A DNA stretch of 64,000 bases from Synchiropus splendidus. Taxonomy: Eukaryota > Chordata > Actinopteri > Syngnathiformes > Callionymidae. The position numbers were made by a program, and so were the translations under genes. The stretch's first letter is position 1. Every line of letters starts with the position of its first letter. Below the pieces are notes generated by a model. That model ran no database searches. It was given only the letters and a program-made list of their open reading frames with translations, and was not told the DNA's origin. The stretch is from NCBI RefSeq assembly GCF_027744825.2, contig NC_071334.1:38789437-38853436 (forward strand), given 5' to 3'. Below, piece after piece: positions 1 to 9,775 of this stretch.

Positions 1-188
1 GTGCAACTACTAGAAAGACCCTTTCTGCTATAGTGGGAGGTTAAAATTTCATGTTCTGAAGCTTCCCTGAAAAGTTATGGCACAATGCACAAAAACGCTT
101 TTCAGCCTGAGATAAGGTGGGTTCCGGAACGCCAAACATAAAAGTGTTAATAACTTTCGAAAAACACTTCAGACAGCTTAGATTTGAT
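1..188 (+). repeat. Reference A-type satellite monomer (first in window)
   Basis: This is the first complete monomer and sets the numbering used here. It is A-type: GAAAGACCC at 13-21 and AATGCACAAAAACG near 84-97. It also carries GTTCCGGAACGCC where almost every other monomer has GTTTCGGAACGCC. This variant recurs at about 29,069 and 30,571. A-type monomers begin with either GTGCAAC or GTGCACC, and position 149 is A (GTTAATAAC) or G (GTTGATAAC). The length of 188 is not a multiple of three, so every frame changes from one monomer to the next. Confidence 0.95.
142..169. other. AAGTGTT/AACACTT hairpin around a TTTCGAAA palindrome (example)
   Basis: AAGTGTT at 142-148 and AACACTT at 163-169 are perfect 7-bp inverted arms with a 14-bp spacer. 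The spacer contains the 8-bp palindrome TTTCGAAA at 155-162, which includes the BstBI site TTCGAA. It is present in most monomers. Variants that break the palindrome are themselves HOR markers: CTTTTGAAAA, CTTTCAAAAA, CTATCGAAAA and TTACGAAAA. No function can be assigned from the sequence. Confidence 0.6.
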
Positions 189-266
189 GTGCACCTACTA
201 GAAAGACCCTTTCTGCTATAGTGGGAGGTTAAAATTTCATGTTCTGAAGCTTCCCTGAAAAGTTAT
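150..266. other. Imperfect inverted repeat inside the satellite period (example)
   Basis: The left arm (150-205) runs from ATAACTTTCG to CTAGAAAG. The right arm (209-266), read on the opposite strand, runs from ATAACTTTTC to GCAGAAAG. Aligned without gaps over the first 48 positions, using the GTGCAAC form, I count 28 matches, including ATAACTTT at the outer end and CTTCAGA in the middle. A two-base gap then brings the inner GAAAG/CTTTC arms into register around ACC. The structure spans the monomer boundary as I set it and recurs in every period. It could extrude as a large imperfect cruciform or hairpin, or it could simply record an ancient inverted duplication. Confidence 0.7.
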
Positions 267-1692
267 GCCACAATACACAAAAACGCTTTTCAGCCTGAGA
301 TAAGGTGGGTTTCGGAACGCCAAACATAAAAGTGTTGATAACTTTCGAAAAACACTTCCGACAGCTTAGATTTGATGTGCACCTACAAGAAAGACCCTTT
401 CTGCTATAGTGGGAGGTTAAAATTTCATGTTCTGAAGCTTCCCTGAAAAGTTATGGCACAATGCACAAAAACGCTTTTCAGCCTGAGATAAGGTGGGTTT
501 CGGAACGCCAAACATAAAAGTGTTGATAACTTTCGAAAAACACTTCAGACAGCTTAGATTTGATGTGCACCTACTAGAAAGGCCCTTTCTGCTATAGTGG
601 GAGGTTAAAATTTCATGTTCTGAAGCCTCCCTGAAAAGTTATGGCACAATGCGTAAAAACGCTTTTCAGCCTGAGATAAGGTGGGTTTCGGAACGCCAAA
701 CATAAAAGTGTTGATAACTTTCGAAAAACACTTCAGACAGCTTAGATTTGATGTGCAACTAATAGAAAGACCCTTTCTTCTATAGTGGGAGGTTAAAATT
801 TCATGTTCTGAAGCTTCCCTGAAAAGTTATGGCACAATGCACAGAAACGCTTTTCAGCCTGAGATAAGGTGGGTTTCGGAACGCCAAACATAAAAGTGTT
901 GATAACTTACGAAAAACACTTCAGACAGCTTAGATTTGATGTGCACCTACTAGAAAGACCCTTTCTGCTATAGTGGGAGGTTAAAATTTCATGTTCTGAA
1001 GCTTCCCTGAAAAGTTATGCCACAATGCACAAAAATGCTTTTCAGCCTGAGATAAGGTGGGTTTCGGAACGCCAAAAATAAAAGTGTTGATAACTTTCGA
1101 AAAACATTTCAGACAGCTTAGATTTGGTGTGCAACTACTAGAAAGACCCTTTCTGCTATAGTGGGAGGTTAAAATTTCATGTTCTGAAGCTTCCCTGAAA
1201 AGTTATGGCACAATGCACAAAAACGCTTTTCAGCCTGAGATAAGGTGGGTTTCGGAACGCCAAACATAAAAGTGTTAATAACTTTCGAAAAACACTTCAG
1301 ACAGCGAAGATTTTATATGCCACTACTAGAAAGACCCTTTCTGCTATAGTGGGAGGTTAAAATTTCATGTTCTGAAGCTTCCCTAAAAAGTTATGCCACA
1401 ATGCACAAAAATGCTTTTCAGCCAGAGATAAGGTGGGTTTCGGAACGCCAAACATAAAAGTGTTGATAACTTTCGAAAAACACTTCAGACAGCTTAGATT
1501 AGATGTGCAACTACTAGAAAGACCCTTTCTGCTATAGTGGGAGGTTAAAATTTCATGTTCTGAAGCTTCCCTGAAAAGTTATGGCACAATGCACAAAAAC
1601 GCTTTTCAGCCTGAGATAAGGTGGGTTTCGGAACGCCAAACATAAAAGTGTTGATAACTTTCGAAAAACACTTCAGACAGCTTAGATTTGAT

Positions 1693-1880
1693 GTGCACCT
1701 ACTAGAAAGGCCCTTTCTGCTATAGTGGGAGGTTAAAATTTCATGTTCTGAAGCTTCCCTGAAAAGTTATGGCACAATGCGTAAAAACGCTTTTCAGCCT
1801 GAGATAAGGTGGGTTTCGGAACGCCAAACATAAAAGTGTTAATAACTTTCGAAAAACACTTCAGACAGCTTAGATTTGAT
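1693..1880 (+). repeat. Example B-type satellite monomer (GGCCC + GCGT class)
   Basis: This is a representative of the second common class. It differs from the A class at two linked places about 70 bp apart: GAAAGGCCC instead of GAAAGACCC at 13-21, and AATGCGTAAAAACG instead of AATGCACAAAAACG near 84-97. The two changes travel together in most B monomers, for example those starting at 565, 1,693 and 2,069. A subset also has GAAGCCTCCC, which destroys the HindIII site. Decoupled forms exist: GACCC with GCGT in the monomer starting near 9,212, and GGCCC with GCAC near 54,900-54,980. They suggest recombination or conversion within monomers. Confidence 0.85.
1705..1717. other. 13-bp perfect palindrome GAAAGGCCCTTTC in B-type monomers (example)
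   Basis: In B-type monomers the substitution A-to-G converts GAAAG-ACC-CTTTC, with 5-bp arms, into GAAAGG-C-CCTTTC, with 6-bp arms around one base. This is the centre of the larger 117-bp dyad, so the B class has a tighter core hairpin than the A class. It occurs once in each B monomer. Confidence 0.7.
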
Positions 1881-3560
1881 GTGCAACTACTAGAAAGACC
1901 CTTTCTGCTATAGTGGGAGGTTAAAATTTCATGTTCTGAAGCTTCCCTGAAAAGTTATGGCACAATGCACAAAAACGCTTTTCAGCCTGAGATAAGGTGG
2001 GTTTCGGAACGCCAAACATAAAAGTGTTAATAACTTTCGAAAAACACTTCAGACAGCTTAGATTTGATGTGCACCTACTAGAAAGGCCCTTTCTGCTATA
2101 GTGGGAGGTTAAAATTTCATGTTCTGAAGCTTCCCTGAAAAGTTATGGCACAATGCGTAAAAACGCTTTTCAGCCTGAGATAAGGTGGGTTTCGGAACGC
2201 CAAACATAAAAGTGTTGATAACTTTCGAAAAACACTTCAGACAGCTTAGATTTGATGTGCAACTACTAGAAAGACCCTTTCTGCTATAGTGGGAGGTTAA
2301 AATTTCATGTTCTGAAGCTTCCCTGAAAAGTTATGGCACAATGCACAAAAACGCTTTTCAGCCTGAGATAAGGTGGGTTTCGGAACGCCAAACATAAAAG
2401 TGTTGATAACTTTCGAAAAACACTTCAGACAGCTTAGATTTGATGTGCACCTACTAGAAAGACCCTTTCTGCTATAGTGGGAGGTTAAAATTTCATGTTC
2501 TGAAGCTTCCCTGAAAATTTATGCCACAATGCACAAAAATGCTTTTCAGCCAGAGATAAGGTGGGTTTCAGAACGCCAAAAATAAAAGTGTTGATAACTT
2601 TCGAAAAACATTTCAGACAGCTTAGATTTGATGTGCAACTACTAGAAAGACTCTTTCTGCTATAGTGGGAGGTTAAAATTTCATGTTCTGAAGCTTCCCT
2701 GAAAAGTTATGGCACAATGCACAAAAACGCTTTTCAGCCTGAGATAAGGTGGGTTTCGGAACGCCAAACATAAAAGTGTTGATAACTTTCGAAAAACACT
2801 TCAGACAGCTTAGATTAGATGTGCAACTACTAGAAAGACCCTTTCTGCTATAGTGGGAGGTTAAAATTTCATGTTCTGAAGCTTCCCTGAAAAGTTATGG
2901 CACAATGCACAAAAACGCTTTTCAGCCTGAGATAAGGTGGGTTTCGGAACGCCAAACATAAAAGTGTTGATAACTTTCGAAAAACACTTCAGACAGCTTA
3001 GATTTGATGTGCAACTACTAGAAAGGCCCTTTCTGCTATAGTGGGAGGTTAAAATTTCAAGTTCTGAAGCTTCCCTGAAAAGTTATGGCACAATGCGTAA
3101 AAACGCTTTTCAGCCTGAGATAAGGTGGGTTTCGGAACGCCAAACATAAAAGTGTTAATAACTTTCGAAAAACACTTCAGACAGCTTAGATTTGATGTGC
3201 AACTACTAGAAAGACCCTTTCTGCTATAGTGGGAGGTTAAAATTTCATGTTCTGAAGCTTCCCTGAAAAGTTATGGCACAATGCACAAAAACGCTTTTCA
3301 GCCTGAGATAAGGTGGGTTTCGGAACGCCAAACATAAAAGTGTTAATAACTTTCGAAAAACACTTCAGACAGCTTAGATTTGATGTCCAACTACTAGAAA
3401 GACCCTTTCTGCTATAGTGGGAGGCTAAAATTTCATATTCTGAAGCTTCCCTGAAAAGTTATGGCACAATGCACAAAAACGCTTTTCAGCCTGAGATAAG
3501 GTGGGTTTCGGAACGCCAAACATAAAAGTGTTAATAACTTTCGAAAAACACTTCAGACAG

Positions 3561-4687
3561 CTAATATTTGATGTACAACTACTAGAAAGACCCTTTCTGC
3601 TATAGTGGGAGGTTAAAATTTCATGTTCTGAAGCTTCCCTGAAAAGTTATGGCACAATGCACAAAAACGCTTTTCAGCCTGAGATAAGGTGGGTTTCGGA
3701 ACGCCAAACATAAAAGTGTTGATAACTTTCAAAAAACACTTCAGACAGCTTAGATTTGATTTGCAACTACTAGAAAGACCCTTTCTGCTATAGTGGGAGG
3801 TTAAAATTTCATGTTCTGAAGCTTCCCTGAAAAGTTATGGCACAATGCACAAAAACGCTTTTCAGCCTGAGATAAGGTGGGTTTCGGAACGCCAAACATA
3901 AAAGTGTTGATAACTTTCGAAAAACACTTCAGACAGCTTAGATTTGATGTGTACCTACTAGAAAGGCCCTTTCTGCTATAGTGGGAGGTTAAAATTTCAT
4001 GTTCTGAAGCTTCCCTGAAAAGTTATGGCACAATGCGTAAAAACGCTTTTCAGCCTGAGATAAGGTGGGTTTCGGAACGCCAAACATAAAAGTGTTGATA
4101 ATTTTCGAAAAACACTTCCGACAGCTTAGATTTGATGTGCACCTACTAGAAAGACCCTTTCTGCTATAGTGGGAGGTTAAAATTTCATGTTCTGAATCTT
4201 CCCTGAAAAGTTATGGCACAATGCACAAAAACGCTTTTCAGCCTGAGATAAGGTGGGTTTCGGAACGCCAAACATAAAAGTGTTGATAACTTTCGAAAAA
4301 CACTTCAGACAGCTTAGATTTGATGTGCACCTACTAGAAAGGCCCTTTCTGCTATAGTGGGAGGTTAAAATTTCATGTTCTGAAGCCTCCCTGAAAAGTT
4401 ATGGCACAATGCGTAAAAACGCTTTTCAGCCTGAGATAAGGTGGGTTTCGGTACGCCAAACATAAAAGTGTTAATAACTTTCGAAAAACACTTCAGACAG
4501 CTTAGATTTGATGTGCAACTACTAGAAAGACCCTTTATGCTATAGTGGGAGGTTAAAATTTCATGTTCTGAAGCTTCCCTGAAAAGTTATGGCACAATGC
4601 GTAAAAACGCTTTTCAGCCTGAGATAAGGTGGGTTTCGGAACGCCAAACATAAAAGTGTTAATAACTTTCGAAAACACTTCAGACAG
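3561..4687 (+). repeat. Six-monomer HOR, copy 1
   Basis: This unit starts with CTAATATTTGATGTACAAC and contains, in order, GATTTGATTTGCAAC (3,761 region), GTGTACCTAC, CTTCCGAC, CTGAATCTTCCC (about 4,195), GGTACGCC (about 4,449) and CCCTTTATGC (about 4,534). The same series recurs 1,127 bp downstream. That is six monomers minus one base, because of a 1-bp deletion near 4,672. The end of the unit, from about 4,597, differs from copy 2 (GCGT here, GCAC there). Confidence 0.85.
4671..4680 (+). other. Private 1-bp deletion in the A run of a monomer
   Basis: Here the run reads TTTCGAAAACACTT, one A shorter than the usual TTTCGAAAAACACTT. It is seen only once in the window and lies at the end of the first six-monomer copy, just before the junction with the second. 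It is either a replication slip or a trace of the crossover. Confidence 0.75.
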
Positions 4688-5727
4688 CTAATATTTGATG
4701 TACAACTACTAGAAAGACCCTTTCTGCTATTGTGGGACGTTAAAATTTCATGTTCTGAAGCTTCCCTGAAAAGTTATGGCACAATGCACAAAAACGCTTT
4801 TCAGCCTGAGATAAGGTGGGTTTCGGAACGCCAAACATAAAAGTGTTGATAACTTTCAAAAAACACTTCAGACAGCTTAGATTTGATTTGCAACTACTAG
4901 AAAGACCCTTTCTGCTATAGTGGGAGGTTAAAATTTCATGTTCTGAAGCTTCCCTGAAAAGTTATGGCACAATGCACAAAAACGCTTTTCAGCCTGAGAT
5001 AAGGTGGGTTTCGGAACGCCAAACATAAAAGTGTTGATAACTTTCGAAAAACACTTCAGACAGCTTAGATTTGATGTGTACCTACTAGAAAGGCCCTTTC
5101 TGCTATAGTGGGAGGTTAAAATTTCATGTTCTGAAGCTTCCCTGAAAAGTTATGGCACAATGCGTAAAAACGCTTTTCAGCCTGAGATAAGGTGGGTTTC
5201 GGAACGCCAAACATAAAAGTGTTGATAACTTTCGAAAAACACTTCCGACAGCTTAGATTTGATGTGCACCTACTAGAAAGACCCTTTCTGCTATAGTGGG
5301 AGGTTAAAATTTCATGTTCTGAATCTTCCCTGAAAAGTTATGGCACAATGCACAAAAACGCTTTTCAGCCTGAGATAAGGTGGGTTTCGGAACGCCAAAC
5401 ATAAAAGTGTTGATAACTTTCGAAAAACACTTCAGACAGCTTAGATTTGATGTGCACCTACTAGAAAGGCCCTTTCTGCTATAGTGGGAGGTTAAAATTT
5501 CATGTTCTGAAGCCTCCCTGAAAAGTTATGGCACAATGCGTAAAAACGCTTTTCAGCCTGAGATAAGGTGGGTTTCGGTACGCCAAACATAAAAGTGTTA
5601 ATAACTTTCGAAAAACACTTCAGACAGCTTAGATTTGATGTGCAACTACTAGAAAGACCCTTTATGCTATAGTGGGAGGTTAAAATTTCATGTTCTGAAG
5701 CTTCCCTGAAAAGTTATGGCACAATGC
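4688..5727 (+). repeat. Six-monomer HOR, copy 2
   Basis: This repeats the marker series of the preceding unit: GTACAAC, TTGCAAC at 4,888, GTGTACC, CTGAATCTTCCC at about 5,322, GGTACGCC at about 5,576 and CCCTTTATGC at about 5,661. It differs early on by CTATTGTGGGACG near 4,728-4,740. After about 5,727 the two copies no longer match. The crossover that made the duplication therefore lies in the last monomer of copy 1. Confidence 0.85.
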
Positions 5728-5849
5728 ACAAAAACGCTTTTCAGCCTGAGATGAGGTGGGTTTCGGAACGCCAAACATAAAAGTGTTGATAACTTTCGAA
5801 AAACACTTCAGACAGCTTAGATTTGATGTGCACCTACTAGAAAGGCCCT

Positions 5850-8600
5850 TTCTGCTATAGTGGGAGGTTAAAATTTCATGTTCTGAAGCTTCCCTGAAAA
5901 GTTATGGCACAATGCGTAAAAACGCTTTTCAGCCTGAGATAAGGTGGGTTTCGGAAGGCCAAACATAAAAGTGTTGATAACTTTCGAAAAACACTTCAGA
6001 CAGCTTAGATTTGATGTGCACCTACTAGAAAGGCCCTTTCTGCTATAGTGGGAGGTTAAAATTTCATGTTCTGAAGCTTCCCTGAAAAGTTATGGCACAA
6101 TGCGTAAAAACGCTTTTCAGCCTGAGATAAGGTGGGTTTCGGAACGCCAAACATAAAAGTGTTAATAACTTTCGAAAAACACTTCAGACAGCTTAGATTT
6201 GATGTGCAACTACTAGAAAGACCCTTTCTGCAATAGTGGGAGGTTAAAATTTCATGTTCTGAAGCTTCCCTGAAAAGTTATGGCACAATGCACAAAAACG
6301 CTTTTCAGCCTGAGATAAGGTGGGTTTCGGAACGCCAAACATAAAAGTGTTAATAACTTTCGAAAAACACTTCAGACAGCTTAGATTTGATGTGCAACTA
6401 CTAGAAAGGCCCTTTCTGCTATAGTGGGAGGTTAAAATTTCATGTTCTGAAGCTTCCCTGAAAAGTTATGGCACAATGCGTAAAAACGCTTTTCAGCCTG
6501 AGATAAGGTGGGTTTCGGAACGCCAAACATAAAAGTGTTGATAACTTTCGAAAAACACTTCAGACAGCTTAGATTTGATGTGCAACTACTAGAAAGACCC
6601 TTTCTGCTATAGTGGGAGGTTAAAATTTCATGTTCTGAAGCTTCCCTGAAAAGTTATGGCACAATGCACAAAAACGCTTTTCAGCCTGAGATAAGGTGGG
6701 TTTCGGAACGCCAAACATAAAAGTGTTGATAACTTTCGAAAAACACTTCAGACAGCTTAGATTTGATGTGCACCTACTAGAAAGACCCTTTCTGCTATAG
6801 TGGGAGGTTAAAATTTCATGTTCTGAAGCTTCCATGAAAAGTTATGCCACAATGCACAAAAATGCTTTTCAGCCAGAGATAAGGTGGGTTTCGGAACGCC
6901 AAAAATAAAAGTGTTGATAACTTTCGAAAAACATTTCAGACAGCTTAGATTTGATGTGCAACTACTAGAAAGACCCTTTCTGCTATAGTGGGAGGTTAAA
7001 ATTTCATGTTCTGAAGCTTCCCTGAAAAGTTATGGCACAATGCACAAAAACGCTTTTCAGCCTGAGATAAGGTGGGTTTCGGAACGCCAAACATAAAAGT
7101 GTTAATAACTTTCGAAAAACACTTCAGACAGCGAAGATTTTATATGCCACTACTAGAAAGACCCTTTCTGCTATAGTGGGAGGTTAAAATTTCATGTTCT
7201 GAAGCTTCCCTGAAAAGTTATGGCACAATGCACAAAAACGCTTTTCAGCCTGAGATAAGGTGGGTTTCGGAACGCCAAACATAAAAGTGTTGATAACTTT
7301 CGAAAAACACTTCAGACAGCTTAGATTAGATGTGCAACTACTAGAAAGACCCTTTCTGCTATAGTGGGAGGTTAAAATTTCATGTTCTGAAGCTTCCCTG
7401 AAAAGTTATGGCACAATGCACAAAAACGCTTTTCAGCCTGAGATAAGGTGGGTTTCGGAACGCCAAACATAAAAGTGTTGATAACTTTCGAAAAACACTT
7501 CAGACAGCTTAGATTTGATGTGCACCTACTAGAAAGACCCTTTCTGCTATAGTGGGAGGTTAAAATTTCATGTTCTGAAGCTTCCCTGAAAAGTTATGGC
7601 ACAATGCACAAAAACGCTTTTCAGCCTGAGATAAGGTGGGTTTCGGAACGCCAAACATAAAAGTGTTGATAACCTTCGAAAAACATTTCAGACAGCTTAG
7701 ATTTGATGTGCAACTACTAGAAAGACGCTTTCTGCTATAGTGGGAGGTTAAAATTTCATGTTCTGAAGCTTCCCTGAAAAGTTATGGCACAATGCACAAA
7801 AACGCTTTTCAGCCTGAGATAAGGTGGGTTTCGGAACGCCAAACATAAAAGTGTTGATAACTTTCGAAAAACACTTCAGACAGCTTAGATTTGATGTGCA
7901 CCTACTAGAAAGGCCCTTTCTGCTATAGTGGGAGGTTAAAATTTCATGTTCTGAAGCTTCCCTGAAAAGTTATGGCACAATGCGTAAAAACGCTTTTCAG
8001 CCTGAGATAAGGTGGGTTTCGGAACGCCAAACATAAAAGTGTTAATAACTTTCGAAAAACACTTCAGACAGCTTAGATTTGATGTGCAACTACTAGAAAG
8101 CCCCTTTCTGCTATAGTGGGAGGCTAAAATTTCATATTCTGAAGCTTCCCTGAAAAGTTATGGCACAATGCACAAAAACGCTTTTCAGCCTGAGATAAGG
8201 TGGGTTTCGGAACGCCAAACATAAAAGTGTTGATAACTTTCAAAAAACACTTCAGACAGCTTAGATTTGATGTGCAACTACTAGAAAGACCCTTTCTGCT
8301 ATAGTGGGAGGTTAAAATTTCATGTTCTGAAGCTTCCCTGAAAAGTTATGGCACAATGCACAAAAACGCTTTTCAGCCTGAGATAAGGTGGGTTTCGGAA
8401 CGCCAAACATAAAAGTGTTGATAACTTTCGAAAAACACTTCAGACAGCTTAGATTTGATGTGTACCTACTAGAAAGGCCCTTTCTGCTATAGTGGGAGGT
8501 TAAAATTTCATGTTCTGAAGCTTCCCTGAAAAGTTATGGCACAATGCGTAAAAACGCTTTTCAGCCTGAGATAAGGTGGGTTTCGGAACGCCAAACATAA
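5850..8600 (+). repeat. Block Q, copy 1
   Basis: The block is marked by CTTCCATGAAAAG at about 6,832 (CCCTGAAAAG elsewhere), then TTTCAGCCAGAG with CCAAAAATAAAAG, GCGAAGATTTTATATGCC at 7,131, GATTAGATG near 7,325, GATAACCTTCG near 7,671, AGGCTAAAATTTCATATTC at about 8,122 and GTGCTAATAACTATCG near 8,603. The same order occurs 25,750 bp downstream (137 monomers minus 6 bp) and, in part, 47,369 bp downstream (252 monomers minus 7 bp). CCATGAAAAG creates an ATG on the minus strand and so a spurious 71-codon frame ending at 6,620. Confidence 0.75.
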
Positions 8601-8602
8601 AA

Positions 8603-9775
8603 GTGCTAATAACTATCGAAAAACACTTCAGACAGCTAATACTTTATGTGCAACTACTAGAAAGACCCTTTATGCTATAGTGGGAGGTTAAAATTTCATG
8701 TTCTGAAGCTTCCCTGAAAAGTTATGGCACAATGCACAAAAACGCTTTTCAGCCTGAGATAAGGTGGGTTTCGGAACGCCAAACATAAAAGTGTTAATAA
8801 CTTTCGAAAAACACTTCAGACAGCTTAGATTTGATGTGCACCTACTAGAAAGACCCTTTCTGCTATAGTGGGAGGTTAAAATTTCATGTTCTGAAGCTTC
8901 CCTGAAAAGTTATGCCACAATGCACAAAAACGCTTTTCAGCCTGAGATAAGGTGGGTTTCGGAACGCCAAACATAAAAGTGTTAATAACTTTCGAAAAAC
9001 ACTTCAGACAGCTTAGATTTGATGTGCACCTACTAGAAAGACCCTTTCTGCTATAGTGGGAGGTTAAAATTTCATGTTCTTAAGCTTCCCTGAAAAGTTA
9101 TGCCACAATGCACAAAAACGCTTTTCAGCCTGAGATAAGGTGGGTTTCGGAACGCCAAACATAAAAGTGTTGATAACTTTCGAAAAACACTTCCGACAGC
9201 TTAGATTTGATGTGCAACTACTAGAAAGACCCTTTCTGCTATAGTGGGAGGTTAAAATTTCATGTTCTGAAGCTTCCCTGAAAAGTTATGGCACAATGCG
9301 TAAAAACGCTTTTCAGCCTGAGATAAGGTGGGTTTCGGAACGCCAAACATAAAAGTGTTAATGACTATCGAAAAACACTTCAGACAGCTAAGATTTTATG
9401 TGCAACTACTAGAAAGACCCTTTATGCTATAGTGGGAGGTTAAAATTTCATGTTCTGAAGCTTCCCTGAAAAGTTATGGCACAATGCACAAAAACGCTTT
9501 TCAGCCTGAGATAAGGTGGGTTTCGGAACGCCAAACATAAAAGTGTTAATAACTTTCGAAAAACACTTCAGACAGCTTAGATTTGATGTGCACCTACTTC
9601 AAAGACTCTTTCTGCTATAGTGGGAGGTTAAAATTTCTTGTTCTGAAGCTTCCCTGAAAAGTTATGCCACAATGCACAAAAACGCTTTTCAGCCTGAGAT
9701 AAGGTGGGTTTCGGAACGCCAAACATAAAAGTGTTGATAACTTTCGAAAAACACTTCCGACAGCTTAGATTTGAT
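8603..9775 (+). repeat. Lead-in to block R
   Basis: About six monomers that carry GTGCTAATAACTATCG with CTAATACTTTATG (8,603-8,650), CCCTTTATGC, ATGCCACAATG monomers, TTCTTAAGCTTCCC near 9,077, TTAATGACTATCG at about 9,358 and CTTCAAAGACTC with TTTCTTGTTCTG near 9,598-9,645. Similar sequences lie upstream of the other CTAAAG-variant monomers. This is probably the oldest or outermost edge of the large R duplication. Confidence 0.6.

Larger units (their letters stand above)
1..3560 (+). repeat. Mixed A/B monomer segment at the left edge
   Basis: About 19 monomers, with no perfectly regular HOR that I could define. A-type and B-type units alternate irregularly. Marked monomers include CTACAAGAAAG near 379, ATTTGGTGTGC near 1,125, GCGAAGATTTTATATGCC at about 1,304, TTTCAGCCAGAG near 1,420 and 2,550, TTTCAGAACGCC near 2,569 and GTCCAAC at 3,385. 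The same marked types occur in block S (40-49 kb). The segment therefore looks like an S-type block entered part way through and partly scrambled. Confidence 0.6.

Noticed and set aside
121..135. Possible CENP-B box around TTTCGGAACGCC, or around TTTCGAAAAACACTTC
   Set aside because: Both have TTCG, but neither has the CGGG of the core NTTCGNNNNANNCGGGN at the right distance. The match is limited to the left part, so I do not call a CENP-B box.
111..135. RNA polymerase III B-box-like sequence near GGTTTCGGAACGCC, suggesting a tRNA- or SINE-derived satellite
   Set aside because: It does not match the B-box consensus at several positions. No A box at a suitable distance, no cloverleaf and no terminal T run in the right place were seen.
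6620..6835. Minus-strand 71-codon open frame, also at 32,370-32,585 and 53,989-54,204
   Set aside because: The ATG comes from one substitution (CCATGAAAAG) in block Q. The rest of the frame is ordinary satellite that is equally open in many monomers without an ATG. It is a shadow of the repeat.
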